In this document: piece by piece, positions 35,501 through 50,500 of the stretch
How positions within the stretch are numbered: the first letter of the stretch is position 1
Layout: the number at the start of each line of letters is the position of its first letter
Assembly: GCA_905147135.1 (NCBI GenBank)
Contig: LR990046.1
Coordinates: 19,374,501-19,438,500 of the forward strand
Length of the DNA stretch: 64,000 nt
Direction: 5' to 3'
DNA from: Blastobasis lacticolella
Lineage: Eukaryota; Arthropoda; Insecta; Lepidoptera; Blastobasidae
Made by a program: the position numbers and the translations under genes
Notes under the pieces: generated by a model
Databases searched by the model: none
The model's input: only the letters and a program-made list of their open reading frames with translations
Told to the model about the DNA's origin: nothing

Positions 35501-38500
35501 CTGCGGTGACTGCTTACCATCAGGCAGGCCGCAAGTTTGTTTGCCATATTAGTGGTATTAAAAAAATATTTTTTTCGATGGTTTTCCTACGTTTTTCGGT
35601 CGGTTATATTACAACCCTTTTAGAATTCAATTAAGTATACTCTAAACTTTATAAAGAGTCCAAACTTCTGAACCCTAAAATATGTTTGTTACCATCTGCT
35701 GTTTGTTTATGAGTTATGAAAAAATTGTCGTCTGTAGTTGACAAACGTTTCGAATTAAATTTAGTATACTCCAAACTTTATAGTTAAGAGTTCCAAACTT
35801 CTGAACTCTGAAATCTGTTTGTTACCCTCCGTCGTTTGTTTAAAAGTTATGAAAAACTTGCCGTTTGTAGAGCTGACTACATTCGATAAGAGACATTATA
35901 TTTTAGTGCTCACTTCGCCGAATACAGGGCGAACAAAGTGTAAGGGGGAGTTAAGTCCATCGCCTCGATAAGAAGAAGAAGAAGTACTCACGTATCAGGT
36001 GGCACAACCGACTTGTTATCCTTGGTCGGGGGCCGAGAGTCGAAGAGCAGCCACTTGATGAGATGGGCCTGGAGTCCAGCCAAGAGGGACCGGCAACCGT
36101 TCCTTGGGGCTGCGAGGCCGTAGCCCAGCGCCTGGTCCGGAGGCCTCATGATGAGGGGAGACCGCACCCATTCCCCTCTCGGAGGACAAGCGGCTGTCCC
36201 GAAGGCTGTTATGCGAAGGTCCTGCCAAGGATAGGTTTTGTAGAAGATTTAACACTCTACCTGATACACGAAGCCTGTTTTATTTGTTCCTTGGAAGTTT
36301 GTTATATTTTGTTTCTTTTTTTGTATGACGCGATGACTAACCGGCCTTAAGTTGAGAGCTATTCTTCATATACTATATGCACTTATGCAGGGCAGTACAC
36401 GCTCACCTAAGGTTGATTCCTCTGGCAGCAGCGTCATGGATATCAGATGGCAGTCGCTCGACTGCAATTATCTGATCTGCCAAATCCTGGACCATGGTCA
36501 AGGCGGACCCCGGGCCCTCGTCCGCGAGAGCTCAGCCAGGATATTAACGCCAAGATGATTATTGATTTTACGCTGACTTGGGGTACGGTATCGCTCGGAC
36601 CGGTTTGAGATTATTTTGGCCAGTCCAATATCTGGGTGACAAGTGGTACCGCACGCCAGCCGAAATGTCTACACCGAAAATACCACTTTATAAGATGTAC
36701 TGGGGTTGGTAGGTAGGCAAATATTGTAGGAATCAAACTTACCACCGCCAGCTCTTCAGTTATAGGTGTGCCTCCTATTACAGCTGTGTGACCACCTGGA
36801 CCTTTGTTGCGGGCGTACAGCACTCTCTCTGGAAATTCAATCAGTACTTTATAACCCCAGGTCATGGTCTACTTGTCCTTACCAGTGTAGTGAAAAATGA
36901 GAGAACAGTCAAAATGATGCATGTATGAATGTATATAAACTGCAGGCCATAAGCTCTCTCTGTTCTTGCAGAGTTTTATTTATTCAAATTCTGTTTTATT
37001 TGTCCAGAATAATAGATATTTCACTGGCTTGTAAAATGGGTACCTTAAATCAATGACGCCGTTGATGACGTCATGTCACCATGGTATATTAATATCGTTT
37101 TCCCTGATTATAATTGTGACCACTCCCCATCATGCGGTATCAAGCCAAACTTACCCCACACACCATCATGACGTTGCATGACGTGTGTGGTATGCATGTT
37201 TCATGTCTTCCTACCAAAATTTCTTTCCACACATGGTCAGCATGGCTTCTTGATCTAGTGGCATGATAATGATTCACCATAATTACTGGCTTTACATACT
37301 CTGTGTGTATCAAAATAGTATGTCCGATCCGAAAGGGATAACCAATTATTACTAGGACAATACCTTCACCACCTTCAGTGCAATTTATATTTTTGTGGAA
37401 ATTATTGATATTTCCAAAAAAAATTACAAATTCTTAAACTAAGACGTCACCATCCAACAAAAAAAAGGCCTAATAGTGTCAATAGCATCGTCATTTGTAA
37501 GTTTCTAACAATAACATATATAACAAATATTACATACCTACAGTATAAGAAAATATAGATTTTAAAAACACTAACTGGACGAAATTAACTGGACGTAATT
37601 AGGTCACACAGCACAAAGACCAGGAAAGCTAAAAAGGATACAAAAAAAACTAAACTAACAGTTCAAAATTTCTACAGGGGCAGGATTAAAGTGACACTAA
37701 CAAGTATAATCTGGTTGTGAAGCAATGTATAAAAGTTGAAATAAAATTTTATCTAAGAGCGGGAACTGTGCCGTGGCCGTTCCAGCTGAAAAAGTAAAAA
37801 GTAGCGTATTTTGATTCAACTTCAGGTTTTATGAATGTGGAGATTTCTATAGAATTCTTTAAAGGCATTATATTCATTGTCAGTTTATGATAAAATAGCT
37901 TTTTTCCGCTACTTAATTCGCGTGGAAATCGGTTTTAGGGCAGTTTACTTTTTCCCAATCGACCATTTATAATGACCTCCCTAATGCATGAAAGCTAGTG
38001 CTACGGAGAGGTCAAGCTGTATCCCTGGTTCTACCTAGGTAGGTACCTAAGTTGGACCTTACACTACCAAACTGAGAAAATCCCATAAAAATCCTTTCGT
38101 CGTCACTTCTATATTTCTTATAGATTAGCTGAACTACTATGGTTCTACATCAGGTGTTACAATATCCAAAATCAATTATACCCTTTTTGTTACCCAAGCT
38201 TAATAAACAAAAAAATCATCTTGGCGTTAATGTCCCGGTTGTGCTCTCGCGAACGAGGGCCCGGGGTCCGCCTTGACCATGATCCAGGATTTGGCAGGTC
38301 ATGTAATTACAGTGGAGCGACTGCCATCTGACCTCATGACCCTGCTACCAGGGGAACCTGACCAGATTGGATCATTTACCCAAGTTTAATAGCTACATAA
38401 CAATAAAAGTTTTATTCACGTCAGTAGTTCCGAAGATTAGAGTGTACAAACAGATAGACATAAATTTAATTTAACTGCTACGAAAATATTTGTAATAGTG

Positions 38501-41500
38501 AGAAAGAAAGGGCTTTCATTTGATAAAGCAAAGATACCTATAACTTGACACCTTTGAGAATTACATTGCCAATTTATATTAATAATTTGTAGGCTATTCA
38601 AATAATCATCCAGCATAGTCGTGGTTATAGGTACCTAATATTTCGGTACGGTCTGTAAAAGGATTCCATAGTTAGACACTTTCAAAGTTAGTTGGAAATT
38701 TTGTCGAAATAATTTAACGCCTCGTTGGTTAAATGAATCAAACGGAGTGTTCTTGGAATTCAGAATTTGAGTCTCTTTGATTTTGATTTCAGCAGTGAAT
38801 TCTAGCGCCAACTTTTTATTTAGAAATAAACGAATTGATTATAATGAATTCTGAGTAGTGTCTCAAAATTACACACAGAGAGAGGAGAAAGTTTGAAACT
38901 CAATGTGAATTATAATTTCGATATATATTTACATTTTGCTCTACAGAATGAAGAGATGTAGTATTCAATTTATAGCCAAAAAAATATTATTTATATTTAC
39001 TTCCACTAAAAATGTATTTAAAAAATCGCACCAAAAAATTCTTCTTGCGAAGTACCCAGCGCACTTTTTCTCATCATAGCATTGATGTTGTTTTTATACA
39101 TTCTTATCACGTCTCACTATTAAAGCAAAAATCTAAAATAACGTAAAAACCGAAGTGAAAAATTATTAAACTTAATAAAAAATTGTATTACACTGTAGTA
39201 CACGCCGAAGCACTAAAATGTTATAAATTTTACAGTTACACTTTCAAGGCAATCATTATTTAAAAATAATGTAAAAATCAAATCGAAAAATTATTAAACT
39301 TTTATATTTTCGTATTGGCACCCACACGCCGAAGCACTAAAGCGTTATAAAGACTAAAGTTACACTTTCAAGGCAATCTTAATTTAGATCTGTAAAGATA
39401 TAAAGTTGAACAGTAAAACGAAGTGAAGTATACATTTTTATTGCTCATTAACTCCAACTGTTGTTTTAACGCTTTTCGCTAATAAAAACCACGACTGTGG
39501 AAAGATTTATGACGGTTTTATAAAATCCGCCACAAACGCTGGCAGCAAATGAGTTGTAACTAATAAACTAAACAAATACAACATATTATTTTGAATTCTT
39601 TTCTCAAATTATTTTAATTATTTAGCAGAAATAGCTTTTAAACGTTATTTAATTGTTTGATTGAGTAAACAATTAAATATTAAGATTTTAAAATCTAAAC
39701 TGAAATCATACAAATAGGTATATTTTAAATTTTTTAAATTTGAGTATATTTTGCAAGCAATATTTTTAAAGTACAATATCAAGTTGAAAATTATTTAAGT
39801 AATTTATTAAATTTTAATTTATACGATAGCAACTATTGCCAGGCACCGGGCACAACTGCACCGAGGTGTGAAACTAGAACTGAGTTAAGGCCATTACACA
39901 CGAGGCGGAATAGAATTGACACCCCGGTATCGATTTAGGAAATTGCCAATAACACACGCTGTCATACGATTTCCATAAAACGAATTATTCCCTTCATGTC
40001 GAGCTCAGATCAATCACCTGATGTCGAGTCTTACTCGTTTCCAACAAATGAGATTTTGTTCTATTGGGGTTGATTTATTATGTATATGATCTGTTTAAAC
40101 TGACTTGTTTTATTTGGTAAACAAACAATTCCCAAAATCACGACTTGCCGTATCAATCGCGCTACGTGTATTGTGTATAGATGTTGAGAATTATATAAGA
40201 AACACATAGAATGTGAATTTCAATGAATACTGCTGCACATTATCCATCTAAATACATAATTTCCTTAACCAAATAAGACAAGTCAGTTTGGACAGATTGT
40301 ATGTATAACCTGACCAACAGAAAAATTGGGATAACCCATGATCAAGTTTACATTTATTCAAATATATTCTAAACTTCTGAACTGATTTTAATAAAATAAA
40401 GCTAAGTTCTAACTAGTTCGATAAAACTGTCTTTCAAATAGGGAAACCCCATTCAAATCGGTCCATCCGCTCGGGAGCTACGATGCCACAGACAGATACA
40501 CAAAGCCACAGATACACACGTCAAACATACAATATACTTCTTTTCTCGTCGGGGTAAAAATTACTGCCTCTAGGACATAGATTATAGATACATACGAGCG
40601 GCCTACAAGTATGTCTCATACTAAATTCAATGTTGGAAACGGAATGGAAGTAATTTCGAAGTCAAAACTAGCCGATGTGCATTATCGGGTTGTACTGTAA
40701 CTTTGTAAGTTGTTGGTAAACAATGATGTGTACTGCAGGCAAGCGGGCCACCTGATGGAAAGTGGTTACCGCCACCTAAGGACACGCAGCGCCAGGGGTG
40801 TCACTGCATTACCCACTTATGATGAGATCTCTAATATTATCTAATATATTATTTATTTACAACACTTTATTGTATATTAAAAGAGCTCGTAAAAATACAA
40901 TATCTATATATTTTTACTATTGATTATTAATATGTTTGTTAAACTCGATTTACCAATGTGAAGGATTTATGAAGCGTGCAGCTGCCTTGAAATATCGAGG
41001 TAAAGTAATCAAAGTGAGTAGACCAACACGCGAATGAAGTCGCGGCGGGCCAGCTAGTATTATAAACCAAATCCCACGCCTGTGGGATCAAAAGCTACTG
41101 AATGGATTTTAATGCGGTTTTCGCTAATAGACAAAGTAATCATCATCAGACACATGAATCAATGAGGAAGGTTTAGGTGTATAATTTGTTAAGATTACTA
41201 CCCGTGCGAAGCCGGGTGGTTTTGTACTGATTAAATAAATAACAATTAATAAAAAGATAGGTCAGGAGTATCATCATAAACCGTAAATGTATGAGAATAT
41301 GTATGAATGTGGAAGAGGCAAAAGAGGTGTGTTAGGATCTTTACTTGTGGCACTAAATCGTTTCTGCCTACCCCTGTGGGATACGGGCATGAGTGTATGT
41401 AGAATGTAGAAAAGCGGACCCTGATTTAATAAACTTGGTTAAATCAATATGACTTAGACTATTTTTTTTAGTTCAGGGTGAAATAGTTTTGTCGATCCTA

Positions 41501-44500
41501 AGAAGAAATCTTTCTATCTAGGGAAAAAAATTAACTCTATCATTTCAAATTTATCTTTGCTGTTACGTTTTCCACATGTCATTTTGCAGTTAAGTTTCAA
41601 TAACTACCTAATGTACCTATATTGTCACCCTTTCGAACGCGTAGAATTTCTAGAAAAATATTTTCCTGTAAAATCTTGACAAAAATATTGGATGGGGCTG
41701 TTCGATATGCAGCCTGCACATTGCTACATCAGTGATCATTCAGGATTCAGATTGTATGTTGCCTTAGAAATAGTTGTAGAAATTGAATTTAAATTTTCCC
41801 GGCACTGCACTGAGCATATGTGCAATACCCATTAGGGCAATTGGGTTCGTGCCGCACGCCTCGTATCAAGGACGGCCATTATATTGAATGCGATTGGTTC
41901 TACGATGTTGGATTAAAGAACAGATATGGAAATGGTGGAACTTACAATTTGTGAAATAGTTTTTTCTAGTGTTTTACTTATCTATTTTGAACGGCTGTTT
42001 CAATTTCCCTAATGAGCCGTTTTTAAGGCTCGCTTCCAACAAATTCCGATAGATGGCGTGCTCTAACGACTGACGACATTATCATAATATCTGTATGGTA
42101 TTGATATTTATCTTTATGTCGATGCAATTTTTTTTAGATATATTAATTTAAGGATTTTTTAATGTCAATGCTCCTTAGGACTCAAATTTATAAAAAAAAA
42201 TTATCGATTTCTAGTTGGCTGGAAGATAAAGTTGTGTAACTTTATGTCCGCCTTTGTACATCATCGTTCATGGAGTTCAAATAAATAAAAAAGAAACTTC
42301 ATCATCATCATATATTTAAGAGTATGACTCTTGTCGGTGGAGCCATCGCCACTTTTTTCTCCTGTCTGCCAATCTCTTCATCTCTTTATATATATTAGTT
42401 CGGTTTCATGCCACGCTACCTTTGACCTTAGAAAATTCGGATGGCTAGTAGTATAGAAATAGTACCTACTATGGCTCGTCGTCTCGTCTTCAGATCGAAT
42501 GCAATGTACAAGCGCTCCTTGACTTGCTTTTTACGGAGAAGATAATTAATTGGGTAAACATTGAAGAACGATAAAATTAGAATGAGTTGAAAATTAAAAG
42601 AAAGTTAATTTTATCTATCTATCAATTAAATTATATTTAATTTAATTTATTTCACAGTAAAATTTTCATAATATGTATATTGTTTACGATGACGTTGTTC
42701 GTGTGAATGATAAGGCACCGAGATCTCATCAGCAAAGCAATCGTCAACTTAGAATCTATGTTGATTACTATATTTGCAACAAAGATTCTGTAAAATGCAG
42801 ATGAATTTTGATAGCATAGTATTAGGTGACAGCAGCCAAATACCTAATTAGGAGACATCCTAGCAAAGTGAAAAGTATTGCGAGCTGTTAATGTGCTGTT
42901 ATAGTAAACTTTATTATCAAACACATTTTGTTAATATGCGACTTACTTTCTTTAGGAAGAGCGCCCTCAGGAACTTCAGCTTCCATTTTTGTAACTTTAA
43001 AATAATTAAACAATAAAAATAACTTTAAATGAAAAAGTTTAATGCAGGTCTATAGCACAAGGCTATCTAAGACAGCTATTTCGGATTAGTTGGAACAAAA
43101 TTGTTGAACGATTTTGTAATATCAATATTAGAGATAGAAAAAGTTCCAATTATCTGTCACAGAATTTCAAATTTACTGGCAAAATAAATCAGATTAGATA
43201 CCACTAAAAATAATTTTAGATTTCTCTTAGCAAAACCTTATTGACTATCCTTAATAAGTATAGACAATAATTTATACTCAATTTTAAACAGAATACAAGA
43301 CAAAGTTCCCTCTTTGTCACTTCTTGTACTCAATTCGCCATGGAACAAGAAATTCAATATGCCAGTTCGTTCAAATGGCATTTTAATAGAAAATCACTCA
43401 CTTGTCTAGTAGGATAGCCAGTGAACTTGACAACCTAATACCAATCTCTTGGGTGAATTTTCAATTTTCCTTCGTATCTGGATGGTGGTAGCAAAAATAA
43501 AGAACCACACTATTCGAAAAGAAATCGTGTCACCGCCTGAATTATTGGGCTATTTAAATCGGACGTATTTTACAGAAGCACGTCAAAGCGGTATAGGTGA
43601 TGGCACTATAATGCTTTCAATTTGTTTCTAAACTGCAGTAACCGTGAAATCTAGGGTGTTTCGCGTTTATGTAAGTGTTTTAAAACTTGAGGCGATGTGC
43701 AAAAGATTTGGAGAAGGCAGTTTAAAAGCAAGAACTGCTAGTTTTAATGAAAATGAAGTCAGTGTTTATGTTTTATTAAGTTTTCCTTTGGATTATCTTT
43801 GGAATAATCAACAATTTGGCTATGTGGGGAAAGAAAACAAGAATTGTGATATTTTGTTATAGATAGGACTAGCTTTTGCGTGCGCCATTATTCTCATAAA
43901 ATTGGGTGATTATGTTCCGGACCCGTTCCCGCGCGAACCACATTGAATTTCGTTATACATTATAGCGTAAAATCCATTCAATCGTTTTTGAAGTAGATCG
44001 CCAAGAAAAGTCATAAAAATCTTTCATTTGTGCTAATTTGTGCACGGATCTACTAAACCTCTACTGTCGCTACAAAGTGGGTTTTTTCATATATTATGCA
44101 CTCTCCACATGGTAACGAGATTAGATTTTTCTTTTTCTTTTTTGTTTATGTCTGTTTGATTATATTTTTTAAATTTAATTTTAAGAATTTTGTGCTGTGT
44201 GTTTGAGTGTAAGAAATGTGTTTTACTTTACTTTACTATATACTCGATAACGTAGGATAACTAAGGGCGCCCTCACAGTCGATTAGTTAGATATATCGAA
44301 ATAATGGTTATTTACAATAAAAACGTAATTTCAATACAAACACCTCGCAATATCTACAAGACCACGTGACCAGAAGGATAAAATCAATAGTTTATACCTA
44401 AAACAAATTGAAGCAACTGGTTGTAGAGAATGCCTTGGAAATCCCCGAGTAAGCTAACCTTACTAACCCAGCTTCCACGTTATGAGCTCAAGTAAATAAA

Positions 44501-47500
44501 AACTGAGGTAATAAACCCGGCAAATCCAATCCCGGTCTTGCAACTATTGCAACTATGTTACCTACATCCGCTGGATTGATATTGAAGTCATGCCACCCAA
44601 TAACCTTATAGGAAATTAATCTTTTATTTTTAGCGCCAATACCACGAGCGTGTGAAGCGTTCGTGTGTTCCCGCCATAATGTCGGATACATATTTCAAAA
44701 TGGCGTAGCGTACGATTTAAAAAAAATACCGTTACATAACGAAGCGTTTGCGTTTGTTTGGATTGTAGCCTTTTTTCAAATTCTGATTTATTTGATTTGG
44801 CGTTGCTCTCAGTTTTAGTTCAGTTTGTTTTTGGCGGTAGTTTGAAATTGATGGTGTAGTATTTCACAGGCTATGACTTTGTTTGCTGTAAAAGTTTAAC
44901 AGAGCTTTTGAGACATTTAAACTAAGTATAAAGTTTGTAGTTATCGAATTTACAAAATTTGTAGTTCATTAGTGTTTTATTGGATATAGGTACTTAGTAG
45001 GCGATTATTAGTGTACATGGTGTACCTACTAATATTAATGATTTTAAAGAATTGCATAATTTTCTACTCAAAAGTTCAGCTCAGCATCTGACCCCCTTAA
45101 CATACGTCCGTTTACTCTGCAGCCTACTCTACAACGTTATGTAACTTGTATCCCATCCATAAATAGCGTATTCAAATTTTATAGAAAGAAAATAATTCTG
45201 AAGAATTTGTGATAAAAGCAATGAAGGTATTTCCCTTCATAAATCCTGGTTTGGCACGATCTTTGGCATCTATTCACTTTTCGATACAGTTTATACGAAA
45301 ATGTTAGCAATACAAGTCACGATTTCTATTTATCGTCACATCATTGTTTTGCCATATTTGAAGAAATAAAACGTATGAATTGCTTTTAATGTTTTATGTA
45401 CGATAATCGGTGTTGTGGCAGATATCGACTATAATAGAAGATTAATTTATCATAATGTTTGTGAATATAATATAAATTAATCTAAGTAATAATAATCATA
45501 TTTAACCGTTTTTTTGGAACAGGAGTTCGTGGATTCCTTTGACAATTAAGTATTAATTACAAATGTTATATTATCTTTATTTTACTCTACAGTAATTAAG
45601 GTTATTTAAGTCTCTTGAGTTAAGTCTACACCCACTGCGAAATTTGCACAATAAGATAATCAACAAATTACTTAAAAAAACCAACCTTTTCTTTTAATGC
45701 AACTTGGAAGTTTTTGTATTTCTTTGCCATTTTCCTTTTCATCTTCCATTATCGGCTGTTTAATTCCTCGTTTCTTTGTTCTTACTGTAGGTGTCTTGAA
45801 AAGCACCGTGTAAGCCCCAATTAAGGACTAACTAAGCCTATGACTTAACTTCGCCCGAAAACGAAGAGGCGAGGTTCAAGCAAAAAGTTGGCAGCGGAAA
45901 AGGAAATTGGTCCGACTCTTTGTCCAGTTTTGCCAATTGTGCTCCAGAAAACAGCGAAGCGAATCTGCCTTCCGCCCATCTTATCGCTTTATTTGATTTG
46001 TTCAAAAATATATTATGGTTTCACTACTATTTTAAATTCATGTGCTTTTTAGTATTTCCATTATTTTTGAAGTTAAAAGAGATTTCGTCCGTAGTGAAGC
46101 TTTCGTCGCATCGCAAAACTTTGTGTGTAAGGAAAGTAGGTGACGGATGTCGTACTGACTTAAAATTGCTACACCTTTATCGATAGTCACTATTGGCAGA
46201 CGATTTCTGAACCGATCACAGTCTCAGAAACAGAGTTTCATCAAGTTTAGTCGACGATAATTTAAAACTGTCTATTACAGAGACGCCGTACGAATTGTCG
46301 ACGATCCTATACTAACAAGCAAGTTAGGAGCTTTGACTAACCGAAGAGACTTTGGCTCCCTGTGTGTATTCAATCGACAGTACAATGGGCAGTGTTCTGA
46401 GAAACTTTTTGATCTTCGGACACGAAGGTTCGAAAGAACGTATCGCGCTCATACGATTTGGATGTGGAATGAGCTCCCAACCACAGTGTTTCCATTGTAT
46501 TATGATATGGGATCGTTCAAAGGGTATATTAAATATCTCTTCAGAGGCGAGCAACGCATTGGAAAACTTTCCATCAGGTGGCTCGGTTGCCTGTTTGCTG
46601 TGCATTAAAAAAATCAACTGGAACCATAAACCTAAATACCTTACAAGTAACATACCAAAGTTAATCGCAATTGGAGTATTGTTTACGAAGTATATTAATC
46701 GAAGTTTAGGGAACGGGCGTACAGCGTGCTCTATTTCATAGCCGTATCTTTTTTTTTATTAACAATGGCTTGCATTTGACCTCAACTCACCTGTTGAAAA
46801 GCGGCGATGAGGTTAAAGATGTAGCATGCGTGCCTAGAAGATACCTATTCACTCTTGATTTGAAGACCCCAAGGTTATACTTATCGGGGAACAATGACTC
46901 AGGTAGAGAGTTCCAGTCCTTTGCAGTGCGCATATGAAAAGTGGATTCAAAACGCTTAGTACGAGATGGTGGGACATCTACCATAAATGGATGACGATAT
47001 TTTGTCACCCTCGTTGTAACCCGTTATAACCCGTTTTATTACAATTCTCATATCTTATACCAAGCCGGTTCCGTTTAGAGCGCATTTATGCGGTTGATGG
47101 AGTTAATCGACAAGATAAGCAGAACTTGGATTCTGAGAATATAATATCTAGCACCTTGACTCATCCAATTTGCTAAATATAGCATTCATTTCAAAGTCGT
47201 AATACCTTCAATGTGAACACATCCAAACTGTATATATATATAAAATCTTTATTGCAGGCATAAAAAACCAATATACAATTTAAAATAAAATAAAATATTA
47301 CAATAAAATAAAATAAAATAGGTATAAAGAATAAAGATAGGTACACAATAATGAATTAACCTACTTAGATATTAAGGGCTCACAGAAATTCCCGCACAGC
47401 CCAAGAGTCACTTCCGGTTCGCATCCATATGAATATCCACCCAACGTTTAAAGATGGGTCCAGTACAGTTCTCACCGACCACTCTAAGTATATCTGTATG

Positions 47501-50500
47501 ATCGCTTAATAGTATACGCGTGTTGTCTATACAAATATGATAAACTAGATAAAATAATATTTATTTATAACTCTGGTTGTATGTATATGTATATCAGTTT
47601 GATAGGCCCAAATTCAATATTTTTATATTTATCCAGGAAAAAGCGGGATAATCTTAATAATTAACTTTAATTAAAGTTTGGTACAAGCCAAATAAATCGA
47701 AACCCAAACTTAGGTATGAAACTAGCGTTTTGTAAGGCGAAAATTACAGAAAACAATTTTCATATAAACAAATTTTTTTAAATACCATTAGGTTAGATAG
47801 GACGACAAACGAAAAGGGAAGTTTTCAAACCAAAATAAAAATATTAGAAAATATATTTTGTAACATGGACTTCCTAGTATTTAAACATACTCTATTTTTG
47901 AAATCAAGTATTAATTTTGATATGTTATATATAATTTAAAATATATGAAAAAATGTGTAATTGCGATAAAAAGCCAATTTCAAGGGTAATAATTTATGAT
48001 AAAACGTACTAAGCAAATTTTGAAAAAATCTCGTGCTTCCGGATAGAAGCCGCTAAGAACGGCTAGTATTAAATACTTTACTGTTAAAGCCAGCTACTTC
48101 CTCTTAATTACAAACTTAATCTTCTAAACAATTTCCGGAGGTTACCATCAACGTATAGTATCAAAAGTAACAAGTTAAGCGGCCTCTGATAGCTTCAAAC
48201 CGCAACCATTTTCAAGGCCCTCGTTGTGAAGTACGGAGAAACACCACCTCGTTAAGAAACTGTTAAAGTGAGTAATTCAAAGAAAACACTTATTAAAACA
48301 GTCAAGGTGAGGCAAGGAAGTCAAATAACTTCTTGTTTTATTAACTTTATATAAAATTACAAATAAGTAGGTATACAGAGTTCTTTCATAACATGTATGA
48401 AGCCGTGAACTGGATGGAGTGCTAAACGTATGAAAACGATAGGTACAACTATTCCTTGTTAACGGCTTCATACATATATAATGTAACAACCTGTATATTT
48501 TCCTAAATTAATAAAATTGCTGTCGTTCACTTACTGAAAATTAACGGTGCCGACATCATTAGCTTAAATAATTACGGTTTGATACTTGGATCTTAAGCAC
48601 TTATTTTATCTCCATTGACTTTACTTGTTCGCTTCCCGACGTTCAATTCAATATCATAAATTCGAACAAGTAAGCATGCCATGCATTATTGAATTCCGAA
48701 AATCAATATTGCTTAGGACATTAAAGCAAATGTGCTGAAGTAATCACCCAATAACCGTCCCTAAAATGGTATGTGAACATCCAATTTTATTGGTATTGCT
48801 TATAAATTCCATTGCCTCAATATATAATGGTCGGTAAATTGGGTTGTATAGACATAGACATAGACACAGATGTAACTTTATTTGGTCTAATAACACATTC
48901 AAAAAACCTACATCCCAAAAACTTAAAATACATCAAAACATATTTTATTCGGATGTCTCCCTGCGTACAGCAATAAATTTTGTACATATCTAGCATCTCT
49001 ACATATCTACTACTCTCAAATTTTTTAATTCCATGATGATGATGATGATGATGATGATCCCTTCGTAGAAGTGAGCTATTTCAAGGCGATTTACAATGGC
49101 GATCCGCGCTATATTTTATAAAGGGAATATAAAATCAGGAAATTATAGAATTCAGTTGAAATTCAGAGTAGCGTGAAACATTGCACAGACAGATATTGAC
49201 ATCACTGAATCAAGTGGAGTTTTTTAAATAGGACAATAGATCAATAGCATCAACAATATAGTCATGAATTTTTAAAATAACATGAATACAGATCAGAATA
49301 ACTAAAGATTTATTAAATGTAATTATTGTAAATTAAAATCTATGAAATTACGTAAACTCACCATCATCATCAATCTTCCTTCCTAATTCTGGAGACAGTA
49401 AAAGCAGTCGCTTATCGAATAATCCTTTTGCTTCATTTTCTTTCTTCTGCGATTTCAACGCGTCATAGTCCATAGAGTTATGGCATTTCGGAGTTTTATT
49501 ATATATTATGAACTTTGTTAGATGGTCAGCATCCATTTTCCGTTGCTTTGGTTTCTGTTCCTAGCTACACTAAGATTAAGGGCGGCTTGCGCCAAATTGT
49601 CAAACGCATTTAAGTTGATACTTAAACACGTTTAAGAATTGAGTTAAAGCCGGGCTAAATGAGCTTCTTTTCCTAGCCTCGCAGCCTTAACATACATAGA
49701 GCTAGAATTTGGTATTTAAAACAGTTGTAAATTTCTTTAACAATTACTCGCAACGTACGTGGGATTTCATTGATTTACGCAATTTGAATTGAACAAAAAT
49801 ATGATATAGAAATAGCGTTTATGCATGGATACACACAATCGCGGAACACGTAACTGAGAAATATATTTATTTAAACAAAGTTGCTAGCTTAACAAACGTA
49901 TGTATATACCGACCTACCGGCAGATAATTTCTATTTTTTCCGATCCGTACCCTAGAGCCATGAGACGCTGTATCTTTGCTATAATTTAAAATAAGTAAAT
50001 TTTAACTACGAGGTCTAACGAACGAGATATAGAAAACACTATTCCAGTAAAAAAACACAATAGAAATTTGAACAAAAGCAGAAAAATACTGTCCAAAAGC
50101 CTCCAAAAAAGAGTAATAGAATTTGAATTTGAATTGGAACAAAAAAGAAACGAAATTTACGAAGTGTCGCGGTAGGTGTGACCACAGTTACCTCGTTTGG
50201 TTGAATAATTCGCTGACAATGTAACAGAACAGGCCGCTGATGTTTATGCAAATAGCCATTTGCATTACACGTATGGTTTGCCGTTTAGGCATTCCAGGGA
50301 TGGTGTGTTAAATCAGTATTCTTTATTTTGTTACAGCTTTTGTATGCAGATTCGTTTGTGCGGAAGTAACGTGCTATTCGCATATTTTTGTTGGATGTGG
50401 CTTAATTGTGATTTAATATTATGTAGTCCTCAATTTAAAAGTGTATGGGGAATTTTGTTTTTAAATCATATTTTTACATGATTTAAATTTATATCTAATT

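Larger units (their letters stand above)
36830..42940. other. 6.1-kb intron of the MINDY-like gene
   Basis: No exon was recognised. It holds repeat R5 with a SINE-A insertion (37.9-38.5 kb), a tandem duplication at 39133-39384, a MITE at 40088-40297, inverted repeat F (40440-40545), an R4 scrap (40735-40810), repeat D (41050-41225) and an ATC-started minus-strand repeat (42300-42420). Confidence 0.5.

Noticed and set aside
36063..36350. 95-codon plus-strand ORF
   Set aside because: It is antisense to the GC-rich MINDY exon at 35992-36221, which has matching splice sites and family motifs.
47281..47322. Satellite or CRISPR-like array
   Set aside because: Simple AAAAT repetition of a poly(A)-type tail. 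There are no spacers.
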